The notes under the pieces are model-generated. The model was not told the origin of the DNA, searched no databases, and saw only the letters and a program-made list of their open reading frames with translations. The translations under genes and the position numbers were made by a program. A stretch of 64,000 nucleotides of DNA from Urophycis tenuis (Eukaryota; Chordata; Actinopteri; Gadiformes; Phycidae), in contig JAXIVH010000016.1 of the NCBI GenBank assembly GCA_036785325.1, positions 9,121,202 to 9,185,201 of the forward strand. The letters are read 5' to 3'. Below are positions 1 to 11,500 of this stretch, one piece after another; position 1 is the first letter of the stretch, and each line of letters starts with the position of its first letter.

Positions 1-340
1 AGGTGGAAGGAGTACTCTCCTACCCACAAGGCATTGCAGGAGCCGTCAGGCAGCTGAAATACACCCCCCGCTCCCGTACTTCCAGAAGCTTTCTTTCCAT
101 AGCAACATGATGTCACCACTGTCTTAGTGGCGAGCTCGGCATCGTGACCTGCCAGCGTGGAGCTGACTTCCTCCCATCAGCCCTTAAAACACCCCTGCCC
201 AACACCGTCCTGGACTCCACCCTGCACCGCCCACACCACGGCCCCTGCACCACACCGGCACTCTGTGCCACCCGCCCCTTATGCCACCCCCTTCACTCCG
301 CCTGTCTATGTCCCCTCCAGTCGGCCGTGCTGCTGTCCCT

Positions 341-470
341 GGTCCTGGCAGGACCGCGTGGGGGAGGTCCTGGTTGGGTAGGTCCTGGCAGGACCGCGTG
401 GGGGAGGTCCTGGTGGGGGAGGTCCTGACAGGACCACGTGCGGGAGGTCCTGGTGGGGGAGGTCCTGGCT
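341..470. repeat. 40-bp minisatellite, about 3 copies
   Basis: Units start at 341, 381 and 421, with a partial one at 461. Each begins with GGTCCTGGCAGGACC or a close variant, a near-perfect palindrome, followed by a CGTGGGGGAGGTCCTGG segment. Intronic in fat4. Confidence 0.85.
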
Positions 471-914
471 GCTGTCAGGACACACGTTGGCTGGTTCCAG
501 GGTGGATCCCCGGCACATTCCTGACTGCTGGAGTCATCAGCCCTCCCTCTCCTGCGGTGCCCGCCCCTCCTCCCTTCACACCCCCCACCTCAAGCGGGCA
601 CACGCGCTGAGCGTCTTCCTTCACCATAGCGCCGATTGAATGCGGGGGAATGTGGCACGCCATCTGTAACCCCGTGCAGACAACAGACATCCACGTAGGT
701 CTGCAGTCCCTGATGGCTATATCTGTCGTCCGGAGTGGAACCAGAGACGGCGGAGGAATTTACACGATGGACAGCGGGGCATGGGGGGGATGCAGCTGCC
801 CGAGGTCATGTGACACCAGCAATCTGCCCGGGGCTAAGAGGGGGCATGATGCTGGGGAAACACTACGCCCACAAACATCTGAGACATGCCCGGTTTAAAC
901 CAACGGCTGTCAGC

Positions 915-1075
915 ACCCGGGGGCTGGGGGGGGGGGGGGGAGAGGAGGAGGGGGAGGAGGGGGGTCCTTTTAGAGGTGCTTTAAGCTGTGAGTATAGAGG
1001 GGGGAGGGGGGTGGGGGTGGTGACCTTCAGTTGCACTTGTGTGGAATTAAGGGGTCAGGGTCGGGGGGGGGGGCA
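915..1075. repeat. G-rich tract with several G runs
   Basis: Runs of 6 to 14 G are interspersed with GGAGGAG and GGTGGGGGTGG on the + strand. Four or more GGG runs lie within short distances, so the strand could form G-quadruplexes. Low-complexity intronic DNA. Confidence 0.7.
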
Positions 1076-1287
1076 GGCGATACTCCACCGGAGAGACAAG
1101 TTCTGGTCTACGTTTGATGATGGGGGGGGTTGGAGCAGCTGTCCGCGTCAGAGGTCACGCAAGTGCACAACGGCTCAGCAGACAAAAGGTGGCAGAGAAC
1201 GTCTACTCCGGCTTGCCAGAAAACAGGATGTGACCTCACATCCCAGGGAGAAAAATTGAAAAATGCCTGGAAGGAGGGCAGTTGGTC

Positions 1288-1289
<2 letters not shown>

Positions 1290-1321
<32 letters not shown>
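1290..1321. repeat. (TG)n microsatellite
   Basis: About 16 TG units, followed by a CA-rich patch (1343-1363) that could pair with it. Confidence 0.9.
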
Positions 1322-1591
1322 ACATGCCTATGCAGGCATGTAAACACACACACGCCCATGCACACTCAGTTTCCTGTGTTGGTGGTAGAACAATGCTATT
1401 GAAAAGCGAGCAGTGGTCAACAAACAGGGGAAGGCGGAGGTCAGATTTAGCCGCTAGCAGCCTGCTATTCAAACACACACACACCAGCTCAGAGACAGCG
1501 GGACACTTGATTGGTCTCCGAGCTTCTTAGCAGCAGACGCCAGAACCCGTGTCCTGATCAACAAGTGTCTGAGTCTGAGATTAAGGCGCAT

Positions 1592-2752
1592 GAGCAGGAG
1601 GAGGAGGGTGTGAGGAGGGTGTTAGGAGGGTGTAAGGAGGGCATGAGGAGGGCGTGAGGAGGGTGTGAGGAGGGCGTGAGGAGGGTGTGAGGAGGAGGAG
1701 GGCGTGAGGAGGGTGTGAGGAGGGCGTGAGGAGGGTGTGAGGAGGAGGAGGGCGTGAGGAGGGTGTGAGGAGGGCGTGAGGAGGGTGTGAGGAGAAGGAG
1801 GGCATGAGGAGGAGGAGGGCATGAGGAGGGTGTGAGGAGGGCGTGAGGAGGGTGTGAGGAGGAGGAGGGCATGAGGAGGGTGTGAGGAGGGCGTGAAGAG
1901 GGCGTGAGGAGGGTGTGAGGAGGGTGTGAGGAGGGTGTGAGGAGGAGGAGGGCATGAGGAGGGTGTGAGGAGGGTGTGAGGAGAGTGTAAGGAGGGCATG
2001 AGGAGGGTGTGAGGAGGAGGAGGGCATGAGGAGGATGTGAGGAGGAAGAGGGCATGAGGAGGGTGTGAGGAGGGCATGAGGAGGGTGTGAGGAGGAGGAG
2101 GGCGTGAGTAGGGCGTGAGGAGGGTGTAAAGAGAAGGATGGCATGAGGAGGAGAAGGAGGGCATGAGGAGGAGAAGGAGGGCATGAGGAGGGTGTGAGGA
2201 GGGCATGAGGAGGGTGTGAGGAGGGCATGAGGAGGGCGTGAGGAGGGTGTGAGGAGGGTATGAGGAGGGTGTGAGGAGGAGAAGGAGGGCATGAGGAGGG
2301 TGTGAGGAGGAAAAGGAGGGCATGAGGAGGGTGTGAGGAGGGCATGAGGAGGGTGTGAGGAGGGTGTGAGGAGGGTGTGAGGATGGCATGAGGACGGCGT
2401 GAGGAGGATGTGAGGAGGGCGTGAGGAGGTTGTGAGAAGGAGAAGGAGGGCATGAGCAGGGTTTGAGGAGGGTGTGAGGAGGGCATGAGGAGGATGTGAG
2501 GAGGGCATGAGGAGGGCATGAGGAGGGCGTGAGGAGGGTGTGAGGAGGAGGAGGAGGGCATGAAGAGGGTGTGAGGAGGGCATGAGGAGGCGTGAGGAGG
2601 GCATGAGGAGGGCGTGAGGAGGGTGAGAGGAGGAGGAGGGCATGAAGAGGCGTGTGAGGAGGGCATGAGGAGGCGTGAGGAGGGCATGAGGAGGGCGTGA
2701 GGAGGGCGTGAGGAGGCGTGAGGAGGGCGTGAGGAGGGCGTGAGGAGGGCAT
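1592..2752. repeat. 11-bp minisatellite GGAGGGYGTGA, about 1.16 kb
   Basis: About 100 degenerate units of GGAGGGTGTGA, GGAGGGCGTGA and GGAGGGCATGA are mixed with GGAGGA spacers. The + strand is almost pure purine plus T. Long open frames on the opposite strand (405-417 codons of SSRPPHALLTP-like text) are a by-product of the repeat and are not genes. Confidence 0.95.
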
Positions 2753-3812
2753 GGCCCGGGCCACGGCGCCTCCATGCAGGCTCAATTTAACGTCCTCGGC
2801 CCAGAGGCACAGGGCTCTCCAGTTAAGAGGATCGGCGAGAGCAGCAGGTGAGGGCCTAATCTGTTGCCATGACAACCCGGTGGCGATGACACTGCTAACC
2901 CCTCATCCAATGGGACGCAAGGGGGTGACCCTGTAAGTGCATGAGGTGCGGACAGAAGAGACAGGGCGCGGTCATTGAAGAGGGTCCGGAGTTAACACCT
3001 CCGACCGGAGCAGCCCGGGACGATTCACCAGATGCCACCAATCAGTGAACAAGTTCCTCAGGCCGCTCAGAGGCACGCAGGTTCAACAACCTGTCATCTG
3101 TAAATCATCAGGCCGTTCCCCCTCTACTATCACATCACATTTTTTCCCGCAATAACAATTTCCCTGTGATGGTAAATATTTGCAGTCGTGGAATTGTCTA
3201 CGGTAACTCTGTGTGTGGGGGTCTGTCCGTGGTGGTAAACACCACTCAGGACCCATGCTGTGGGGGTGACTCACGGCAGCTTCGTGAATTTGTGGGGTTT
3301 TGTGTCTCCCTGCTCCCTATGGTGTTCCTCTCCTCGCTCGCTTCCTCTCGCCAACACCTGGAGACGTGGGCGCCGGCGATGTACAGATTGCAGCTTTTCA
3401 AGTGGGTTTTAAAATGAGGAATGTCAGAGTGGCTTGGCAGAGGAAAGTTGGAACAGGGTGTTTTGGATTAGTGATGGTTAGGATGTTCCTCAAACATGCA
3501 GCAACATCCAGCAGTCCTCCACAGGCAGCTCTCTGAACATGCTCACATCTCTCTGAACACACTCACATCTCGGTTCACGCAACCACGAGACGGGAAGTAA
3601 GAGATGAGGAGATGCAGTTCTTCATGTCCTACATACAGAAAGATAACCTGGGATGAATTTACCACCTGCCCAAGAGCCTTTCAGCAGCTCAGTGTCTAAC
3701 GCTTATCCCCGAACTCTGAAGCACTTTGAAACCCAGTTCCATTTATCTGTGCATATTTCTAGGTCTTTCTGGTGACTAATGAATGTCTTAACGTGTCCCG
3801 TCACCGCTAATT

Positions 3813-3835
3813 CCCCCCCCCCCCCCCCCCCCCCC
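3813..3835. repeat. Poly-C run
   Basis: About 23 consecutive C. Length may be unreliable in sequencing. Confidence 0.9.
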
Positions 3836-4453
3836 AGTCCTGGGAGGTTTTGGGGGGTCTTTTATTCTGTGATGATGCCTGGCTCCACATCAAGAGACAT
3901 GCTAAGTGGCGACCCTCCAATGCTCAGTATTAATCCCCTGCCCCCACGGTACGCAGAGCCAGCCATTAGATGTCCTCAACAGCTGAGCACACACGCTACA
4001 CGCCACCAGCTGGCATGGGATGCGCCTTTGTTTCATTACTGTCCTCGTGACTCTGCTATGAACACACACACCGCTACATGCTACACGCCGGCTCCAGAGC
4101 ACTTTGAGGGGGTCTCTCGCTGAGGGAGTGAGCCGGCTAGAACTGCAGGTGTTATTTAGCTCCACGGTGAATAAATAAACGGAACATATAGGTTCCTCGG
4201 TTCCTCAGACTCCCCTGTGCCTGAGGGTCCCTGAGCCTGTGTTGTGGCGTCCAGCAGTGAGGCTCCGCTGGTGTTTAAAGTGCTGATATCACAGAGAGCC
4301 TTGTAGGGAAGGATCTCCAAGGGAGGAAACACTGGCCGCCTCTCTGAATCTCGTCTTCTTCTTCTGCACATTTTTCCGCGGTTCATTTTTCATCTGGCAT
4401 TGATTAAATGTGCTCCCCCAGGGCTCCCGGGCCGCGTTTCGTCACTGCATCGG

Positions 4454-4466
4454 TGGGGGTGGGGGT

Positions 4467-4497
<31 letters not shown>
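4454..4497. repeat. Poly-G run
   Basis: GGGGGT twice followed by about 30 uninterrupted G. Very strong quadruplex potential. The exact length may be an assembly or polymerase artefact. Confidence 0.9.
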
Positions 4498-5190
4498 GAC
4501 GGGGGAACGGTTAGATTTTCACTGAAAATAGCACTTCTTCCTCGCTGCGATGCCCGTGGATAACTCCTAGAATAGACCCCCGCAGCAGGAGATCCAGCTA
4601 CGGCCAGACACGACCCAGGAAGGTCACCAGCAGGGGGGAGACTTGACTACAAAAAGGCGGCGTGGTTTTTATGTGTCAGCGTGGCCGTGGAGCCCCCAGC
4701 CATGGAGACCCCCTCCACAGCCCCTCGTCTGAATCAAAGGGTGACTTCAGCAGGAGTGAAAACATGAGTCCACTCCAGTATGGCTGAATGTCACGTGATG
4801 CGTCCTGAAGAGGCATCTGTTCTGTTCACATCCACTGCGCTGCACAAGAGCATTTGCATGAAGTATGTTGAGCAGTGGCTAAGGGTTCTCCTTTCAGCAG
4901 AGTCTGCACCTCCTTCATACAAGTCCTTTACAGCACCTTCTTCATACAAGTATTTACAGCACCTCTGCCTCATAGTCTCCTTTACAACTCCTCTACTCCC
5001 CTCCCATTGCTGCTATATACCGAGTGTCTAAATAGTCCCTAAAGTTTCTCTTGCTCTCCTCCTCTGTTCTCTGAAGATCCTTCTATTCTCTAAAGCTTCT
5101 CCTCACAGCCCTCCAAATGTTCCCCCCTTTCCCAGCTTTCACTGTTCACCTCCTCCTCTCCTCCTCTGTCGCAGTTCCTCCTCTTCTCCT

Positions 5191-6207
5191 CCAGCCCTCT
5201 AAGGTTCTCATCCTCCTCTCCTCTAGCCCTCTAACATTCTCCTCCTCCTCTCCTCCAGCCCTCTAACTTTCTCCTCCTCTCCTCCAGCCCTCTAACATTC
5301 TCCTCATCTTCTCCTCCTCCTCTCCTCCAGCCCTCTAACATTCTCCTCCTCCTCTCCGCCAGCCCTCTAATGTTCTCCTCCTCTTCTCCTCCTCCTCCTC
5401 TCCTCCAGCCCTCTAACATTCTCTTCCTCCTTCTCTCCTCCTCCTCTCCTCCAGCCCCCTTATGTTCTCCTCTTCCTCTCCTCCTCCTCTCCTCCAGCCC
5501 TCTAACATTCTCCTCCTCCTCTCCTCCTCTTCTCCAGCCCCCTAACGTTCTCCTCCTCCTCTCCTCCTCCTCTCCTCCAGCCCTCTAACATTCTCCTCCT
5601 CCTGTCCTCCAGCCCTCTAATGTTCTCCTCCTCCTCTCCTCCTCCTCTCCTCCAGCCCTCTAACGTTCTCCTCCTCCTCTCCTCCAGCCCTCTAACGTTC
5701 TTCTCCTCTCCTCCAGCCCTCTTACGTTCTCCTCCTCCTCTCCTCCAGCCCTCTTACATTCTCCTCCTCCTCTACTCCAGCCCTGTAACATTCTTCTCCT
5801 CTCCTCCAGCCCTCTAACGTTCTTCTCCTCCTCCTCTCCTCCAGCCCTCTAACGTTCTCCTCCTCCTCTCCTCCAGCCCTCTAACATTCTTCTTCTCTCC
5901 TCCAGCCCTCTAACGATCTCCTCCTCCTCTCCTCCAGCCCTGTAACGTTCTCCTCCTCTCCTCCAGCCCTCTAATGTACTTCTTCTCTCCTCCAGCCCTC
6001 TAACGTTCTTCTTCTCTCCTCCAGCCCTCTAACGTTCTTCTTCTCTCCTCAAGCCCTCTAATGTTCTCCTCCTCTCCTCCAGCCCTGTAACGTTCTTCTC
6101 CTCTCCTCCAGCCCTCTAACGTTCTTCTCCTCTCCTCCAGCCCTCTAACGTTCTCCTCCTCCTCTCCTCCAGCCCTCTAACGTTCTCCTCCTCCTTCTGC
6201 TCCTCAG
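5191..6207 (+). repeat. C/T-rich minisatellite reaching the exon acceptor
   Basis: About 31 units of roughly 24-45 bp. Each has CCAGCCCTCTAACGTTC followed by CTCCT/CTT pyrimidine stretches and then CCAG. The last unit is CCCTCTAACGTTC, then a CTCCTCCTTCTGCTCCTCAG tract, and its final AG is the 3' splice site of the fat4 exon at 6208. The unit therefore contains a CTAAC branchpoint-like motif, a pyrimidine tract and a CAG. The array most likely grew by tandem duplication of the 3' splice region. Units at 5341-5650 have longer CTCCTC inserts, and units at 5880-6130 have TTCTTCTC variants. Confidence 0.93.
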
Positions 6208-6388
6208 GCTCCCCAGCCCTCAGCGGGACGGCCACAGTGACAGTGTTGGTGGAGGACGAGAACGACAACGTCCCCCTATTCTCCAGCGCCTCCTTCCACA
6301 CCTCCATCCCGGAGGACGCACCCACCGGCAGTGACCTCCTCCTGGTCAGCAGCACCGATGCAGACGTGGGGCTCAACGGTGTCATCAG
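6208..6388 (+). CDS. fat4: fat4 exon: cadherin repeat junction
   Basis: 181 nt. The acceptor TGCTCCTCAG precedes GCTCCCC, and the donor is ATCAG/GTGGGTG. The translation has GTATVTVLVEDENDNVPLF, the calcium-binding DxNDN end of one cadherin repeat, and then the start of the next (FHTSIPEDAPTGSDLLLV...). The exon enters at codon position 2 and leaves after position 2, so skipping it would break the frame. Minisatellites flank it on both sides. Confidence 0.93.
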
Positions 6389-8457
6389 GTGGGTGTCTCT
6401 GACAGGAGACAGGAGGGGGGAGAGACAGGAGGGTGGAGAGACAGGAGGGGGGAGAGACAGGAGGGTGGAGAGACAGGAGGGGGGAGAGACAGGAGGGTAG
6501 AGAGACAGGAGGGTGGAGAGACAGGAGGGGGGAGAGACAGGAGGGTGGAGAGACAGGAGGGTAGAGAGACAGGAGGGTAGAGAGACAGGAGGGTGGAGAG
6601 ACAGGAGGGGGGAGAGACAGGAGGGTGGAGAGACAGGAGGGTAGAGAGACAGGAGGGTGGAGAGAAAGGAGGGGGGAGAGACAGGGATGATGGTTAAAGG
6701 AGAGACTAGAGTGGCAGTCCAGGACCAATCCACGAGCAGGTTGAGTCAGGGGTCAGAAATGAATTTACACATGGCGTGTGCATGTGTGTGTGTGTGTGTG
6801 TGACTGGGGGGGGGGGGGGGTCTAAGCGTGGGGTCTGGACATTGGTCAAGGTCTTTGTTTTGGGCTGTGATCTTCAAGCTGTAGGACAGCTTTTTCACAC
6901 CCCAGGGGGGTGCTGGTGGCTGTGAGGGGTGTGTGTGTGTCTGTGTGTGTGAGACAGCCTCAGGCAGGTCTCTCTCAGGCTGGACAGTGACTCAGACCGG
7001 ACCCCCTCTCCCCCCTCTCCTCTGTGGCCCCACTGGGCTCACAACGGGGGGCCGGCGTGTCCCAGGGCCGTAATGAGGACTTTAACCGCCTATGACAGCG
7101 TGAGGAGCCCCCCGGCCGGGGGTCTGGGGCAGTCCAGCCCCCCCATCCCCCCAGACCGGTACCACTAACCTCCGCTTATTAGTTCACATTCTCACAGCCC
7201 GTTAAACCGGTCTGGTCTGAGGTTGGGCCGCCCCGAACCCCCTTCGGTCCTTAGTGTTGTTGTTGTTGCCTTTGTTTTGTTGTCTTTGTTGTTGTGTCCA
7301 TGCATTGTTCTGGAATGTGTTGTCCCCGTTATGGGAAAAGGGAGGATACTTATGCAAGGCTGGAGGCTATGAAGGCTGGAGGCTGTGGAGGCTATGAAGG
7401 CTGGAGGCTCTGGAGGCTGTGGAGGCTGTGGAGGCTGTGGAGTCTGGAGGCTGTAGATTGTGGAGGCTGGAGGCTGGTGGCGACACAGCAGAGGGGGGGG
7501 GGGGGGGCGTCAGTGCCCGGGGTTTCTCCTCTTAAAGATACGCCAGAGAGAGAGAAACCCGACCCCTCTGGAAAGTGAAACAGTATGGCCCTCCAGTCGT
7601 AAAATATTCTGGGATGTCTCGGTGCTGAGCTCACAGCAGTGTCTGAGGAACCCAACGGAACCACGGCTGCCGCCTCAGGAAATTAAAACGGACCAATTAT
7701 AAAAAGGGATTAAGTCGACAGATTTAATGATGTCTCTGTGCATTGCTTGTGTCTTTCGGTTAGTCCTGTTTAAGTGACTTTTCTGTTGAACTTCTACTGT
7801 CTGCTCGGAGCTGGAAGCAGTGCCCTCTATAGGATGTTGGACGCTAGTGCAGGATGAAAACTAAGCTGTTGCCACAGTAGCAGACTCTGAGATCTGACGT
7901 CTTACTGACATGCCAGAAAACAGTGAAATAAGGCCAGATGGAAGCGAAATGCAGACCCAAGACCTAGATCATCTTTTTCCTGCACTTCTTAATATGTTTG
8001 ATCTTTGCTAAAGCTGTGAGTTAAGGACAATTAATTATTATATTCCTTCCTAGATTCCTAGATTCCTTCCCGATTATCAAATTCAAATTCTGATTCAAAT
8101 AATCATCGACATTATAAGCATGCAATCGATGATTGCTGATGTCCTGGGAATCCCCTCTGTGAGCATGTGTGAACATGGGAGTAACTTATACCCTTAAGCA
8201 AGACAGTTATTGTCATGATCTGTGACTGTCGTCTGAGTTTGGTGTGTTTTGGTTGCGTTGCTATGTGTTTCTCCTGTGCCTCGCTCCCCTCACCTGTCTT
8301 TCGTTTGTGATTAGTTCTTTGTCTTTTTAAGTCCAGTCTTCCTCCTTGTCCGAGTCTCGTCGTTCATGTTAGGTTAGGCATGTATGGTTAGCTGCTCATC
8401 TTTTTTGTTTTTAACCTGTAGCACTTTGAGATCTTTGATGAAAAGTGATCATTATTA

Positions 8458-8516
<59 letters not shown>

Positions 8517-11500
8517 GTCTTGGTTTGTGGTAGTTGTCGCCTGTTCCTGGTTCTCTGTCCATACCTGTCTTTGTAAGTACCATTAAAATCACGTTAAGCT
8601 ACTTGTGGCTGCAACTACTCTCTGCAGCTGGGTCCACCTCCACCCCTAACCCTGACAGTTATGCTCACAAGTATACTGAGGACTTTGGAGATGAAACCCA
8701 CAACCTTCCATGAGGTTGAACCCCATCAGCCAGAAAACTGATCATTCTCACTTCCAAACTGAAAGTCATTACCACCACCCTGACCTGATGCGTCACTCCC
8801 AATGACACCTCCCCTCCCCCCTCTCTCCCCCCACAGCTACAGTCTCAGCGGAGGTGACGGTCAGTTCTCCATCAACCCCTCCACGGGTCAGATCATCAGC
8901 AGCTCCCTGCTGAACCGCGAGGCTCGCTCCACCTACCAGCTGCTGGTGGTGGCGACGGACGGAGGCGAGCCCCAGGGACTGTCCAGCTCTGCCACCGTGT
9001 CCGTGGCAGTGTCCGACGTCAACGATAACCCTCCCCGCTTCCACCACCACCCCTACGTCACTCACATCCCCGCACACACCTCAGCCGGTCAGTCCACACC
9101 TGTCGCTGTGTGCATGCACACGTAGGGACATAACGTAGTCATCTTTGAACATTATTTCAGAAGTGATAAAGTGTTTTTTTTTTTTTTTCTGCCCTTCCAC
9201 TGTACTGAGACTTGTGGATGTTGATCCACAGTATGATGTTCAGTGTACGTGTTCTGTCACTAAACATGAATGCTTCTGGTGCTCCAGGGTCCCTGGTTTT
9301 CGCAGTCACGGTGACCGATGAGGACGCCGGCTCCAACGCCCAGCTGCACTACGCCCTGATGGGACGCAACTCGGATAAGTTCCGGATCGACCCGGTCAGG
9401 GGCGCCATCATAGCCAATGAGAAGCTGACCGGGAGCTCAGAGGTCACGCTGACCGTGCGTGTGAAGGACGGGGGCGCCAGCCCCCAGACGGACATCACCA
9501 CGGTGACGGTACGCTTCGTCACCGGTGGCGACTTCCCCGTCATCAAACTACGAGAGCGCACCTTCACCTTCCCGGAGAGCCAGCCCACCAACACCGTGGT
9601 CACCACGGTGACTGGGTCATCCACGCGGGGCGGACCCTTGTCCTTCTACATCGCCAGCGGTAACCTTGACAACGCCTTCCACGTCGATCAGCTCACAGGC
9701 GAGCTGCTGATCAAACGCCCTCTGGACTACGAGAACATCCAGAAGTATGTGCTGTGGATCGAGGCGCGCGACCAGGGCTTCCCGCCATACTCCTCCTACG
9801 CCAAGGTGGAGATCACCCTGCTGGACGTCAATGATAACCACCCCCTGTTCGACAAGGAGCCCTTCCACGCTGAGATTCTGGAAAACCTGTCACCCCAGCG
9901 TGTGCTCCTTGTCTCCGCCGTCGACCAGGACAGTGGCCCCAACGGTCAGCTGGAATATGCCATCGTCGACGGCAACAAGGAGAACAGCTTCAGCATCAAC
10001 CGCGCCACAGGGGAAATCCGAACAACGAGGCCACTGGACCGCGAGAAATCAGCTCAGTATGCTCTGAGGGTCAAGGCCACGGACCGTGGCTCCCTGCCCA
10101 AGGTCACCACCGTCAAGGTGCTCGTCGACGTCCTGGACGTGAATGACAACGCGCCGAGGTTCTCCAAGATCTTCAGCGCCACGGTGCCCGAGAACGCGCC
10201 CGTCGGGTACACCGTTACCCGGGTGACCACGACGGACGAGGACGCCGGTGCCAACGCCGTAAGCCGCTACTCCATCGCTGACAGCGGCCTCCCGTTCACC
10301 ATCAACCCCAGCACGGGGGACATCACCATCAGCCGGCCTCTCAACAGAGAAGACACGGACCACTACATCGCCAAGGTGTCTGCCCACGACTCTGGCTGGA
10401 CGGTCAGCACTGACGTCACCATATTCATAACGGACGTTAACGACAACGCGCCCAGGTTCAGCCGGCCGTCGTACTATCTGGATTACCCCGAGCTCACGGA
10501 GGTGGGTTCCCTTGTCACCCGCGTGTCGGCCAGTGACCCTGACGAAGGGTTCAATGGCAAAATATTCTACTTCATAAGATCCCAGTCTGAATACTTCAGG
10601 ATTAACTCAAGCACCGGGGAGATATTTGTAAAACAACAGATTAGGTACCAGAACACAACAGGTCCCAGTAGCATGAATATCAACCGCCACAGCTTCATCG
10701 TCACTGCCTCAGACCGCGGGGCCAAACCCCTGGTGAGTGAGACCACAGTCATCGTGAACATTGTGGACAGCAACGACAACCCGCCGGCATTTGAGTCTTC
10801 CGACTACTTTACCCCGGTCACTAAAAGTGTCAAGGTGGGCACTAAGCTGATACAGGTCATAGCGCATGATGAAAAAGACTTCGGGCTGAACTCCGAGGTG
10901 GAGTACTCTATATCCGGGGGGAACAGCTCTAGCAAATTCAAACTGGACAAACAGAGTGGCTGGGTCACGGTAGCCTCGTCTCTGACCTTGGATATGAATA
11001 AAGCTTTCCTCATTGACATCACGGCGAAGGACAAGGGAAACCCTCCGCTGTCTGCTAGGGCGGCCGTGCATGTGGCTGTGACCGAGGAAAACCACTACAC
11101 CCCCGAGTTCTCCCAGAGCCAGATCACCGCCACCGTACCCGAGAGCCTGGCGGTCGGCACAGCCATACGAACACTGTCCGCCCGAGACAAGGACAAGGAG
11201 ATGAACGGCCTCATCACGTACAACATCACCTCGGGCAACGACCAGGGCCTGTTTGCTGTGAACAGCAGGACTGGGGTGCTGTCCTTAGCCCAACTGCTGG
11301 ACTTTGAAGAGAAGCAGCGCCACGAGCTCAGGGTCTCGGCCACCGACGGCGGCTGGATCGCCAAGACCAGCTATGTGATGGTCACGGTCCATGTGACGGA
11401 CGTTAATGACAACCCCCCAGTGTTCCACCCGGTGGAATACTTCCCCGTCATCCAGGAGAACGTGCCCAGCGGCACCATGGTGGTAAAGATGAACGCCACG

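Larger units (their letters stand above)
1..6207 (+). other. fat4 intron (3' part), no coding exon seen
   Basis: No cadherin-like reading frame with splice sites was found before 6208, so this is read as the 3' part of a fat4 intron. It holds tandem repeats listed separately (341-470, 1592-2752, 5191-6207) plus TG, C and G runs. The stretches 2756-3810 and 3840-4450 are unique-looking sequence with no recognised repeat or gene. 4780-5190 grades into the C/T-rich minisatellite. Confidence 0.8.
6389..8836 (+). other. fat4 intron with solo LTR and simple repeats
   Basis: It contains the 16-bp minisatellite, TG and G runs (6783-6822, 6930-6950), a 9-bp GGAGGCTGT array (7361-7482) and the solo LTR at 8211-8657. 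7483-8205 has no recognised element. The acceptor tract CCCCTCCCCCCTCTCTCCCC leads to CACAG/8837. Confidence 0.85.

Noticed and set aside
1558..2875. Open frames of 368-417 codons on the - strand
   Set aside because: They are translations of the 11-bp minisatellite in three frames (HALLTPSSRPP text), without domains or splice structure.
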